Source: Clostridia bacterium
GTDB taxonomy: Bacteria; Bacillota; Clostridia; Christensenellales; CAG-138
NCBI GenBank assembly: GCA_017619735.1
Contig: JAFZRT010000059.1
Coordinates: 1 to 42,299 of the forward strand
Length of the DNA stretch: 42,299 nt
Direction of reading: 5' to 3'
In this document: piece after piece, positions 26,772-34,747 of the stretch
Layout of the letters: every line of letters starts with the position of its first letter
Position numbering within the stretch: the stretch's first letter is position 1
The notes under the pieces: generated by a model
Told to the model about the DNA's origin: nothing
Databases searched by the model: none
What the model saw: the letters and a program-made list of their open reading frames with translations, nothing else
Made by a program: the position numbers and the translations under genes

Positions 26772-27587
26772 TCAATAGGTCTTGCGTCCGAGGCTCATGT
26801 ACTCCTCGAACAGCTTGAGGCAGGCCTCCCGATCCAGCTCGACGAGGTAGTCGCCGAAGGCCTTTCTCCCGCCGAACATCCTGTCGAACACCTTGTCGCG
26901 GAAGCCGATGGATGCGTTGTCCTCGATCGTGCAGCCGTAATAGACCTTGGAAATGTTCGCCCACATGCAGGCGGCAAGGCACATGGGGCAGGGCTCGCCC
27001 GTCGTATACAGCACCGCCCCGGTCAGATCGTGCGTGTCGAGGTTGTCCTCCGCGTCGCGTATGGCGGATATCTCGCCGTGCGCGGTGGAATCGTCGTTGA
27101 CGAGCACCATGTTGTGCCCGCGGCCGACGACCCGGCCGTCCTTCACTACAACGGTGCCGAAGGGACCGCCGTGATCGCGGTAAATGCCCTCGCGCGCCTC
27201 GGCTATCGCCATGTCCATAAACGGATCGGACGCGGAATATCCCGCCGCGGGGACCATGTCGGTAAGATTCCTTCGCGCTTCCTCGCTGCTGCCGATCACC
27301 ATCGCGACCTTTTCGCATTTCTCCATATCGGGGCAGCAGCCGCAGGAGAAGAGCTCCTTCCCGACGGCGCAGCGCCGTATCTCGCAGAGCTCGGAGCAGT
27401 ACACGGTCTTTGCCCCGTCCCGCCTGCAGCCCTCGCAGTTTATCATTTCGGGCGTGATCTCGACGTTGTTGAGCTCGGACCAGAGCTTTGCGACCTTTGC
27501 GCGCAGGGCGTCGTCGTTGTTCTTCGTGGCGGCGTACGCCTCGCATTTTTCACAGTCCAGTCCGCAGTATGCAATAAAGTCATTCAT
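26772..27587 (-). CDS. DUF3795 – nucleoside deaminase fusion
   Basis: 271 residues in two parts. Residues 1–95 form a cysteine-rich DUF3795-like domain (CGLDCEKCEAY at 8–18, CEGCRRDG at 51–58, Cys64, 68, 73, 82, 84, 85, 91), probably metal-binding. Residues 120–271 are a cytidine-deaminase-fold enzyme of the guanine deaminase/TadA branch. Zinc ligands are His170 in TAHGE (catalytic Glu172) and Cys200/Cys203 in EPCPMC. The FRDK segment after the ISKVYYG strand suggests guanine-deaminase-like rather than TadA. HGE in place of HAE occurs in related enzymes and should be active. ATG 27587 is supported by GGAGGC upstream. First gene of a three-gene minus-strand unit. Confidence 0.88.
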   Translation of the reverse strand: MNDFIAYCGLDCEKCEAYAATKNNDDALRAKVAKLWSELNNVEITPEMINCEGCRRDGAKTVYCSELCEIRRCAVGKELFSCGCCPDMEKCEKVAMVIGSSEEARRNLTDMVPAAGYSASDPFMDMAIAEAREGIYRDHGGPFGTVVVKDGRVVGRGHNMVLVNDDSTAHGEISAIRDAEDNLDTHDLTGAVLYTTGEPCPMCLAACMWANISKVYYGCTIEDNASIGFRDKVFDRMFGGRKAFGDYLVELDREACLKLFEEYMSLGRKTY

Positions 27588-27620
27588 TTTGAGCCTCCGG
27601 GGAATGGTTTTCGCATATCC

Positions 27621-27649
27621 ATTATAGCAGAATCGCGGCCGCGCGGCAA
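27621..27649 (-). promoter_or_regulatory. Promoter of the deaminase unit
   Basis: Minus-strand TTGCCG (27644–27649), 17-bp gap, TATAAT (27621–27626). Confidence 0.65.
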
Positions 27650-27681
27650 CGGCGGGGAGGAGGTTTCGCACCTTTCCGCGA

Positions 27682-27710
27682 TTGAAAGACGGCGCGGGAT
27701 GTGGTAAACT
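27682..27710 (+). promoter_or_regulatory. Promoter of the esterase–acyltransferase operon
   Basis: TTGAAA (27682–27687), 17-bp gap, TAAACT (27705–27710). Divergent from the deaminase promoter. Confidence 0.6.
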
Positions 27711-27740
27711 GAACAAAAAAGAAAAGTCAGGGGAAGGGAT

Positions 27741-29525
27741 ATGAGATCTGTCGGATTCTGGATCGCCGCGGCGCTGACGCTCGTCGTCATGGCCGCTCTG
27801 CTCGAGCTCAACAAAAACTCGCTGTGGGGCTTTTTCGCCCTCGCCGCCGTCAACGCGGGGTACCTGCTGCTGGCGGGCAAACTGCCCGAAGGCGCCAAGT
27901 GGTACGTCCGCATCGGCGTATGGCTCCTGTGGGCCGCCGCTTTCGCGGGGATATTCCTGCTCTCGTGGCCGAAGGTCAGATCCGTCCCCGCCGCCCGGGG
28001 CCGCGGCCTTGCCAAAACGGAGACCGTCTCTGTCGGGCAGGGCCTTGTCCGCGGCGTCGTGACGAAGGACGGGGCGGTCGAGGTGTTCGCCGGAATACCC
28101 TATGCCGCGCCGCCCGTCGGCGAAAACCGCTGGCGCGAGCCGCAGGATCCCGAAAACTGGGAGGGCGTGCTCGAAGCGGATACCTTCGCGCCGATGAGCA
28201 TGCAGCCCGTCGGTATGCCGCTCGTCGATTCGCTCAAGCAGATATTCGGCTTCCACGATTACAGGATACGGCTCGACGACAATTACCGCGCCCCCGTCAG
28301 CGAGGATTCGCTCTATCTCAATATCTGGCGCCCCGCCGGGGAGCATGAGGCGCTGCCCGTGCTCGTGTTCATACACGGCGGCTCGCTGCAGACGGGCCAG
28401 CCCTGGTGGGCCGACTACAGCGGCGAGGGCCTCTCGCGGGAGGGCGTGATAGTCGTCAACATGGGCTACCGCCTCGGCGTATTCGGCTTCCTCGCCTCCG
28501 ACGAGCTCGCCGCCGAGTCCCCCAACGGGACCACGGGCAATTACGGGCTCCTCGACCAGATAAAGGCGCTGGAGTGGGTGCGGGACAATATCGCGGCCTT
28601 CGGCGGCGATCCCGCAAACGTGACCCTCGCGGGGGAATCCGCGGGAGCCGCCTGCGTCAGCGCGCTGTGCACGTCGCCCCTTGCGAAGGGCCTCTTCCGC
28701 CGCGCCGTTCTGGAGAGCTCCACCGTCGCATCCTATGAGCCGCCGCACTCCTTCCGCCCGCTCGACGAGGCGAAAAAGAGCGGCCTCGAGCTCATGGAGC
28801 GTCACGGCTGCGCGGATATCTCCGCGCTCCGCGATCTGCCCGCCGACAAGCTCGTTTCCGAGGCGTACACGCAGCATCACATCACCGTCGACGGTTACGT
28901 GCTGACAGAAAAGCCATACGATTCCTATAAAAAAGGTCTGCATAACGAAGAGGCGCTGCTCCACGGCTATAACGCGGAGGAGAGCGCGGCGTTCATTATA
29001 ATGCAGGGCGCGAACATGAAGAACTTCGAACCGCGCGTGCGCGGCGTGTTCAAGGAGCTTGCCGACGAGGTGCTCGCCCTCTATCCCGTTTCGAACGACG
29101 CGGAGGCCAAGGCCGCATGGGCGGAGATATGGGGCGCGCTGTTCTTCGACCACTCGCATTACGCGCTCAACCGCCTTGCCGCCGACAACGGCATCCCCGT
29201 TTACGAATACGTTTTCACGCGGAGCAACGGCCGGCTCGGCGCATGGCACAGCGGCGAAATGGTCTATTTCTACGGCAATATCGATCCCGCCTCCCGCCTC
29301 TTCGACAAGCGCGACCGCGAGCTCGAGGCCGAAATGACCGCGTATCTCGTGAACTTTATGAAGTACGGCGACCCGAACGGGAGCGGCGATACATCGCTGC
29401 CCGAATGGCCCGAGAACTCCTCCTCCGAGGATCTCATGGAGCTGGGCGCCGTCACAGCGCCGGTCAAGGAGAGAAAGCTCGCTCTTTACGGCCTGATAGA
29501 CCGGCTGAGGGAGAGCGGCGAATGA
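27741..29525 (+). CDS. Membrane-anchored type B carboxylesterase
   Basis: 594 residues. Three hydrophobic helices at the N-terminus (about 5–25, 28–47, 58–78) carry a complete type B carboxylesterase/lipase domain, probably facing outside. Domain motifs: FAGIPYAAPPVGENRWREPQ, SEDSLYLNIWRP, oxyanion HGGS, nucleophile Ser300 in GESAGA, acid Glu413 (or 414) and His503 in GAWHSGE. The acid and histidine spacing matches p-nitrobenzyl esterase. The N-terminal membrane region is not part of the usual family. GGGGAAGGG lies just before ATG. First gene of a tight four-gene operon. Confidence 0.9.
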   Translation: MRSVGFWIAAALTLVVMAALLELNKNSLWGFFALAAVNAGYLLLAGKLPEGAKWYVRIGVWLLWAAAFAGIFLLSWPKVRSVPAARGRGLAKTETVSVGQGLVRGVVTKDGAVEVFAGIPYAAPPVGENRWREPQDPENWEGVLEADTFAPMSMQPVGMPLVDSLKQIFGFHDYRIRLDDNYRAPVSEDSLYLNIWRPAGEHEALPVLVFIHGGSLQTGQPWWADYSGEGLSREGVIVVNMGYRLGVFGFLASDELAAESPNGTTGNYGLLDQIKALEWVRDNIAAFGGDPANVTLAGESAGAACVSALCTSPLAKGLFRRAVLESSTVASYEPPHSFRPLDEAKKSGLELMERHGCADISALRDLPADKLVSEAYTQHHITVDGYVLTEKPYDSYKKGLHNEEALLHGYNAEESAAFIIMQGANMKNFEPRVRGVFKELADEVLALYPVSNDAEAKAAWAEIWGALFFDHSHYALNRLAADNGIPVYEYVFTRSNGRLGAWHSGEMVYFYGNIDPASRLFDKRDRELEAEMTAYLVNFMKYGDPNGSGDTSLPEWPENSSSEDLMELGAVTAPVKERKLALYGLIDRLRESGE

Positions 29526-30055
29526 TGGAGACCGAACGGCTGATAATCGACCCGATACGGGAGACCGACCGGGAGGATTACTTTTACTGCATCTCGCACG
29601 ACAAAAAGGTGCTGGAAACGTTCATCTGCACCTATGCGGAGTCGCTCGGCGAATTCGATTTCTCCCGTTATCTTGGGCGTGACGACCTCTTCGCCATACG
29701 CCTTAAGGAGACGGGGCGGCTCATCGGGATAATACTGTATTTCGACGAAAAGGACGGCGCGTGCGAGATCGGCTACGGCCTCGGCTCCGCTTACTGGGGC
29801 CGCGGCTATGCCTCGGAGGCCGCGCGCCGCTTCATAAGATGGTGCTTTGAGGAGCGCGGGCTCCGGACCGTCTCCGCCTCGTTCTTTACGGGCAACGAGG
29901 CCTCCCGCCGGGTGATGGAAAAATGCGGGATGAGCTTCAGCCGCTTCTCCGAAAAGGAGCTCGAATATCTGGGCGAGGCGCGGGACCTGACATATTACAC
30001 GGTGAGCAGGGAGGAGTTCTTCTCTCCCGGCGCCGGAAAGGAGCAAACGCCGTGA
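29522..30055 (+). CDS. GNAT-family N-acetyltransferase (RimJ/RimL-like)
   Basis: 177 residues. The start METERLIIDPIRETDREDYF and the acetyl-CoA binding loop GYGLGSAYWGRGYASEAARR are typical of the RimJ/RimL/acetyltransf_3 group, followed by NEASRRVMEKCGMSF. The substrate is unknown. The start (ATGATGG; ATG at 29522 or 29525) overlaps the esterase stop, so it is translationally coupled. Cytosolic. Confidence 0.9.
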   Translation: MMETERLIIDPIRETDREDYFYCISHDKKVLETFICTYAESLGEFDFSRYLGRDDLFAIRLKETGRLIGIILYFDEKDGACEIGYGLGSAYWGRGYASEAARRFIRWCFEERGLRTVSASFFTGNEASRRVMEKCGMSFSRFSEKELEYLGEARDLTYYTVSREEFFSPGAGKEQTP

Positions 30056-30723
30056 AAGGATCGCTTGCGGCGCGCGCCGCGGGGAAGTTCCTCGCGGGGC
30101 TGATCGTGATATCGCTGATACTCTTCCTCTCCGCCGGCACGCTTCGGTATTGGCAGGGCTGGCTTTTCATCGCGATACTGTTCGCACCGATGCTTGCCGC
30201 GGGGGCCCTGCTCCTGAAGCGCAGGCCGGAGCTGCTCGAAAAGCGGCTCGACGCCAAGGAGAAGGAGGACGAGCAGAAGGCCGTCCTTGCGCTGTCGGCG
30301 CTGATGTTCGCTGCGGCTTTTATCGCGGCGGGGCTCGACAGGCGCTTCGGCATATCGCGCCTTCCGGCTTGGACGGCGTGGGCGGCAGCGGCGCTGTTCC
30401 TCGCGGGGTACGCCGCATATGCGGAGGTCATGCGCGAAAACGCGTATCTGTCCCGCACGGTCGGCGTGCAGGAGGGTCAAAAGGTCGTTTCCACCGGGCT
30501 TTACGGCGTCGTGCGGCACCCGATGTACTCCGCGACGATAATCATGTTCCTCTCCATGGGGATAGTGCTCGGGTCGCTCATATCCTTCGGGATACTGCTG
30601 TTTTACGTCCCGATCACCGTGAAGCGCATAAGGAACGAAGAAAAGGTGCTGGCGGAGGGCCTTGACGGCTATGCCGAATACATGGAAAAGATCCGTTGGC
30701 GGCTCATACCGCATATCTGGTGA
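30052..30723 (+). CDS. Integral-membrane methyltransferase, isoprenylcysteine carboxyl methyltransferase-like
   Basis: 223 residues starting at GTG 30052, which overlaps the GNAT stop by 4 nt (GTGA) and has GGAAAGGAG upstream. About four to five membrane helices. The C-terminal half holds the ICMT/phospholipid methyltransferase signature: GQKVVSTGLYGVVRHPMYS, which binds S-adenosylmethionine, and RNEEKVLAEGLDGYAEYM. In bacteria such proteins methylate lipids or small molecules and often sit in resistance or modification operons; the substrate is unknown. Confidence 0.85.
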   Translation: MKGSLAARAAGKFLAGLIVISLILFLSAGTLRYWQGWLFIAILFAPMLAAGALLLKRRPELLEKRLDAKEKEDEQKAVLALSALMFAAAFIAAGLDRRFGISRLPAWTAWAAAALFLAGYAAYAEVMRENAYLSRTVGVQEGQKVVSTGLYGVVRHPMYSATIIMFLSMGIVLGSLISFGILLFYVPITVKRIRNEEKVLAEGLDGYAEYMEKIRWRLIPHIW

Positions 30724-30734
30724 AGGAGGCGAGC

Positions 30735-31385
30735 ATGGGATACACCGTCGTCGATAAAAACGAATACTACCGCCGGGGCGTCTACCGGCATTTCACGGAG
30801 GACTGCCGCTGCTCCGTCTCCATGACGGCACGCGTCGACGTCACCGAGCTCGCCGAAAGCTCGAAGCGCCGCGGCACGAGGTTCTCCGTCGATTTCCTGT
30901 ACATACTCTCAAAGGCGCTGAACTCACGCGCGGATTACCGTATGGGGCATATCCTTGAGACGGATGAGCTGATAGTCTGGGATCGGATACACCCGACGCA
31001 TTACGTTTTCGATGCCGAAACGGAGACCTGCACCCCCGTCTATTCCGTCTATTCGGAGGACTACGCCGAGTTCTGCCGCGGCGTGGAGCGCGATATCGCC
31101 GCGGCGAAGGAGCGCGGCGGCTATGCCCTCGACATGCGCGGACACCCGAACTGGTTCGACGCCTCGTACATACCGTGGCTCTCCTACGATTCCCTCAACG
31201 TGGAGCTGCCCGACGGCTATCTCCATTTCGCCCCCATCGTCAACTGGGGCCGGTACCGGGAGGAGGACGGCCGGCTCATGATGCCGGTGACCGTTCGCCT
31301 CAACCACGCCGTTGCCGACGGGTATCTGATATCAAAGGTGTTCCTGCTCCTTCGCGAGGAAATAGAGAGGTTTTGCGGGGGATAA
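30735..31385 (+). CDS. Chloramphenicol acetyltransferase-like acyltransferase
   Basis: 216 residues, the length of type A CAT. The catalytic motif is LNHAVADGYL with His191 (HHAVCDG in classical CAT; the His and Asp-Gly are kept). Other family segments are TRFSVDFLYILSKALN and FAPIVNWGRYREEDGR. It opens MGYTVVDKNEYYRRGVYRHF. Residues that confer chloramphenicol activity cannot be judged by eye, and many chromosomal CAT-like proteins do not acetylate the drug. AAGGAGG overlaps the previous stop. Last gene of the operon, followed by a terminator. Confidence 0.87.
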   Translation: MGYTVVDKNEYYRRGVYRHFTEDCRCSVSMTARVDVTELAESSKRRGTRFSVDFLYILSKALNSRADYRMGHILETDELIVWDRIHPTHYVFDAETETCTPVYSVYSEDYAEFCRGVERDIAAAKERGGYALDMRGHPNWFDASYIPWLSYDSLNVELPDGYLHFAPIVNWGRYREEDGRLMMPVTVRLNHAVADGYLISKVFLLLREEIERFCGG

Positions 31386-31388
31386 AAC

Positions 31389-31416
31389 AAAAAGGGATCT
31401 CACGATCCCTTTTTTT
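31389..31416. terminator. Bidirectional terminator
   Basis: 11-bp perfect stem AAAAAGGGATC/GATCCCTTTTT with a TCAC loop and extra T residues. Confidence 0.92.
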
Positions 31417-31513
31417 CATGTTCTGAAACAGTGTAACGGCCTTTCGTCAGAGGACCGCCCTGCGGCAAATACGGATCCGTGAACGCTGACCGCCGAAGGA
31501 TCGGAAACCGCTT

Positions 31514-32272
31514 TCACTCCTTCGGATACAGGAAATCCATGAACAGCGGTATCCGCTTCTCCCAGAACGCCTCGCTGTGCTCGGCGCCGGGCACTATGCG
31601 GGCGGCGACGTACGCGCCCTTTTTAGAAAGCTTGGCCGCCGCGCGGAAAAGCTTCGCCCACGGCTCGGTGTGTCCGCGCGTTTCCGCGCTGCCGAGGTCG
31701 GTGTAGACGAGCGTGGGCTCCTTGAGCTCGGCGGAGTCGATCATCTCCCACGATTGCCTGACGCCCGCTTCGATGCTCGGCGAAAGCGCCGCCGCGCGGG
31801 AGAATACCGAATTGTATTTTGTCACGGCGTAAAGCGACATCAGCCCGCCCATGGAGCTGCCGGCGATCATGGTGTGCTCCCTGTCGGGAAGAGTCCTGTA
31901 TTCTGCGTCGATCATGGGCTTCAGCTCGTTCACGAACCATTCCATGGTGGTCTCGCCCCGTCCCTCGAAGCTGATGATATTGGGGATGTTCACGTCCCAC
32001 GGGCAGTACTCCGAAAGCCGCTCGTTCCCCTCGGGATTGCACTCGACGGCGACGAGGATGAGAGGCAGACCCGTCCTCTTAAGGTATTCGCGCATGCCCC
32101 AGCTCTTTCCGTATGTGGCATGGCTGTCGTAGAACACGTTGTGCCCGTCGAACATGTAGAGCACGGGGTAGCGGCGGTCGGTCTTTTCATAGTCCCGCGG
32201 GGTGTAAACGTAGAGCCGGCGGGGCTTTTTCGTGGGCATTTGGGGTATGTTGATCCTTGTGACCTTTATCAT
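31514..32272 (-). CDS. Alpha/beta-hydrolase, putative esterase (enterochelin esterase/esterase D-like)
   Basis: 252 residues of the PF00756-type fold, no signal peptide. The nucleophile elbow GSSMGG places Ser140. His232 in PGAEHSEAFW is the catalytic histidine, and Asp192 in LVYTDLGSAE the likely acid. The N-terminus RRLYVYTPRDYEKTDRRYPV is typical, with the oxyanion region at MFDGHNVFYD. Candidates are feruloyl/acetyl-xylan esterase or siderophore esterase types; context does not decide. AAAGGAGGAG gives a strong start. Divergent from the two-component system. Confidence 0.88.
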   Translation of the reverse strand: MIKVTRINIPQMPTKKPRRLYVYTPRDYEKTDRRYPVLYMFDGHNVFYDSHATYGKSWGMREYLKRTGLPLILVAVECNPEGNERLSEYCPWDVNIPNIISFEGRGETTMEWFVNELKPMIDAEYRTLPDREHTMIAGSSMGGLMSLYAVTKYNSVFSRAAALSPSIEAGVRQSWEMIDSAELKEPTLVYTDLGSAETRGHTEPWAKLFRAAAKLSKKGAYVAARIVPGAEHSEAFWEKRIPLFMDFLYPKE

Positions 32273-32317
32273 GCTGCTCCTCCTTTCAAGCGTGCTGCTC
32301 CGCTTGGGTATATGTGG

Positions 32318-32346
32318 ATTATATCAGATCCCGGCGGCGATGTGAA
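32318..32346 (-). promoter_or_regulatory. Promoter of the esterase
   Basis: Minus-strand TTCACA (32341–32346), 17-bp gap, TATAAT (32318–32323). Confidence 0.7.
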
Positions 32347-32375
32347 CAGCGTTTCGCAGATTCTTCCGCGCCGCC

Positions 32376-32404
32376 TTGAAAAACCCCGCGGTAGAGGATA
32401 TAAT
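32376..32404 (+). promoter_or_regulatory. Promoter of the two-component system
   Basis: TTGAAA (32376–32381), 17-bp gap, TATAAT (32399–32404). Confidence 0.78.
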
Positions 32405-32434
32405 GTTCACGACAAACAAGGGGGAGGATGCGCC

Positions 32435-33106
32435 GTGACAAGAGTGCTGATAGTCGAGGACGATCCCGTCATCGTAAAGTCGCTTTCGGATTTTCTCGAG
32501 GGCGAGGGCTTTTCCTGCGCCGCCGCCTCAGGTCAGGCGCGCGCCCTGGAGCTCTTTGCCGAGAATGAGTTCGACATAGTGCTGCTCGACGTGTCGCTTG
32601 CCGACGGCAGCGGCTTTGTCGTATGTACCGCCATGAAGAGCATGCGCGACACGCCCGTGATATTCCTCACCGCCTCGGGCGACGAGCACAGCGTCGTCAC
32701 CGGGCTCGAGCTCGGCGCGGACGACTATATCGCAAAGCCCTTCCGCCCGAGGGAGCTCGTTTCCCGCATACGCATGGTCATGCGCCGCGCGGGCAAGAGC
32801 CGCTCCGTTTTCGAGCTGGGCTCCGTGCGCGTCGATACGGAGAAGGGCCACGTCACGAAGGACGGCGCCGAGGTCTTCCTCTCCGCGCTCGAATACCGCC
32901 TGCTGCTGACGCTCATCAACAACCGCGGCCGCGTCCTATCAAGGGCGCAGCTCCTGGAGCATATCTGGGACGCTGCGGGCGATTTCGTCAACGACAACAC
33001 GCTTACCGTGTACATTAAGCGCCTGCGCGACAAGCTGGAGGACGATCCGCAGGATCCGACCATCATAAAGACCGTGCGCAACGTGGGCTACAAGCTGGGC
33101 GAATGA
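32435..33106 (+). CDS. OmpR-family response regulator
   Basis: 223 residues starting at GTG (32435) with GGGGGAGG 7–8 nt upstream. Receiver domain: Asp9/Asp10, phospho-acceptor Asp52 in IVLLDVSLADGSG, Thr79 and Lys101 in IAKPFRP. A winged-helix effector follows (about residues 125–223) with LSALEYRLLLTLINN and the recognition region NTLTVYIKRLRDKLEDDP. It is VanR/BceR-like in general build. The kinase gene overlaps its stop by 4 nt. The obvious neighbour it could control is the divergent esterase; no transporter is adjacent. Confidence 0.94.
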   Translation: MTRVLIVEDDPVIVKSLSDFLEGEGFSCAAASGQARALELFAENEFDIVLLDVSLADGSGFVVCTAMKSMRDTPVIFLTASGDEHSVVTGLELGADDYIAKPFRPRELVSRIRMVMRRAGKSRSVFELGSVRVDTEKGHVTKDGAEVFLSALEYRLLLTLINNRGRVLSRAQLLEHIWDAAGDFVNDNTLTVYIKRLRDKLEDDPQDPTIIKTVRNVGYKLGE

Positions 33107-34101
33107 AGCTTCTGAAAAACAGGGAAATATCGGTCACGCTGATACTGACCGCCGCCATCGGGGCGGCGGCCGCCGCAGCATGCCTGTTTATCGACCCGCG
33201 CGCCTCGGTGGTCTGCGTGCTGCTGACCGCCGCGTTCGCCGCGGTGTTCCTCGTCGGCGCGCACAGGCGCTATTCCCGGATGGCGCGCCTCGCCGACAGC
33301 CTCGACAGCATGCTCTCCGGAGCGGAGGGCATCGACCTCTCGGGCTATTCCGAGGGGGAGCTCGGCATCCTGCAGAGCGAGCTAATGAAGCTCACGGCGA
33401 AGCTTCGCGAGCAGACCTCCGCGCTCCGCGGCGAAAAGATACTGCTCGCGGACTCCATAGCCGACATTTCGCATCAGATAAAGACCCCGCTGACCTCAAT
33501 GAACCTGATGCTCGCCGCTCTGGGGGAGGACGATCCCGAGGGCGCCAGGCGGGCGGAGCTGCTGCCCGAGATGCACCGTCAGCTCTCGCGCATAGACTGG
33601 CTCGTGTCGGCGCTGCTGAAGCTCGCAAAGCTCGACGCGGACGCCGTCAGCATGGATATAAAGGAGCTCCCGCTTGACGACCTCGTGCGGGATTCGCTCG
33701 CCCCCATAGCTATCCAGATGGAGCTTCGCGGGCAGGAGGCCGAGGTCTCGGCTTCGGGCTCGATACTCTGCGACCGCTCCTGGACGGCGGAGGCGCTCAC
33801 GAACATCATGAAGAACTGCTCGGAGCACATGGGCGAGGGGACGCTCCATATCGCGGCCCTCGAAAACCCGCTGTATTCGCAGATAACCGTCCGCGACGAG
33901 GGCGAGGGCATCGCCGCGGAGGATCTCCCCCACATATTCGAGCGCTTCTACCGCGGGCGCAATTCCTCCGCGGGCGGCGTGGGCATCGGCCTCGCGTTGG
34001 CGCGCATGATAATCGTCAAGCAGAACGGCACTGTCAAGGCGGAAAACGCCCCGGAGGGCGGGGCGAAGTTCACCGTGCGGTTCTATAAGGGCGCGGTGTG
34101 A
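33103..34101 (+). CDS. Sensor histidine kinase with minimal extracellular loop
   Basis: 332 residues. Two membrane helices (about 11–30 and 35–53) are separated by only a few residues (DPRA), so there is no outside sensor domain. HisKA has the H-box ISHQIKTPLTSM with His124. The N-box is ALTNIMKNCSEH (Asn234, Asn238), G1 is DEGEGI (265–270), the F-box is IFERFYRG, and G2 is GGVGIGLALA. Intact kinase. The membrane-only sensor resembles the intramembrane-sensing kinases (BceS/LiaS group) that read the state of a partner membrane protein such as an ABC transporter; this is inference. ATGA overlap with the regulator. Confidence 0.94.
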   Translation: MKLLKNREISVTLILTAAIGAAAAAACLFIDPRASVVCVLLTAAFAAVFLVGAHRRYSRMARLADSLDSMLSGAEGIDLSGYSEGELGILQSELMKLTAKLREQTSALRGEKILLADSIADISHQIKTPLTSMNLMLAALGEDDPEGARRAELLPEMHRQLSRIDWLVSALLKLAKLDADAVSMDIKELPLDDLVRDSLAPIAIQMELRGQEAEVSASGSILCDRSWTAEALTNIMKNCSEHMGEGTLHIAALENPLYSQITVRDEGEGIAAEDLPHIFERFYRGRNSSAGGVGIGLALARMIIVKQNGTVKAENAPEGGAKFTVRFYKGAV

Positions 34102-34131
34102 GGGCGGCTGGCGCCGAAAGCGAATATCGAT

Positions 34132-34163
34132 AAAAAAGGACTTGCTGAGGCAAGTCCTTTTTT
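34132..34163. terminator. Bidirectional terminator
   Basis: 14-bp perfect stem AAAAAAGGACTTGC/GCAAGTCCTTTTTT with a TGAG loop. Confidence 0.94.
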
Positions 34164-34175
34164 CGGTATGTGAGA

Positions 34176-34658
34176 TCAGTAAAACGCTATTTGAATGACA
34201 GTGCTCCACATTTCGCTGCCGGGTTCGATCTCCTCAACGAATATCACCCATTTGCCGTCCCCGTATTTTGCTGCGGTGACCTTGGTGCGCATGCCCTCGC
34301 GCGTATCGCTCGTGTGAACGGGACCGTCGATCTTGATACTCACGTCCGAACAGTACTTTTTGCTGCTGAACCAGGAGCCGCTGATCGTCTTCTCGGTCTT
34401 GTCGGAAAGCGCCGTTTCGACGACGGCCTTCACGAATTCGACTGCCGCCTGCTCCTCGGCGTCAATGCTCCAGTCGGGGCCGAGCCAAAGATGAGTCTCG
34501 CGCTGCCAGAACTCGTCGGATGCGGCCAGCGCCCTGAACTCTTCATAGAGCATTTGAGTCTCCTTTTCGCTGAGCTGTCCTCTCGGATCGCATCCCGCGG
34601 AGAACAAGGCGAGCGCGGCTGTCAATATCGCCAGAATGAGCGCGGCATATCTTTTCAT
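34176..34658 (-). CDS. Small lipoprotein of unknown function
   Basis: 160 residues. Type II signal: MKRYAALILAILTAALALF then SAGC, lipid-bearing Cys23. The mature part starts with a helical stretch (LSEKETQMLYEEFRAL) and ends in beta-like segments (TKVTAAKYGDGKWVIFVEEI). No family recognised. ATG 34658 has AGGAGG 8 nt upstream. It is 89 nt after another lipoprotein gene on the same strand, and the two may share a transcript. Confidence 0.75.
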   Translation of the reverse strand: MKRYAALILAILTAALALFSAGCDPRGQLSEKETQMLYEEFRALAASDEFWQRETHLWLGPDWSIDAEEQAAVEFVKAVVETALSDKTEKTISGSWFSSKKYCSDVSIKIDGPVHTSDTREGMRTKVTAAKYGDGKWVIFVEEIEPGSEMWSTVIQIAFY

Positions 34659-34747
34659 CTCGATACCTCCTGCGTTTTGGGGAAGAGCACTGCTGCAACC
34701 GGCCCGCGCTCTCAAAGCACGGCTTTTCGGCGGCGGAGCATTTCGGC

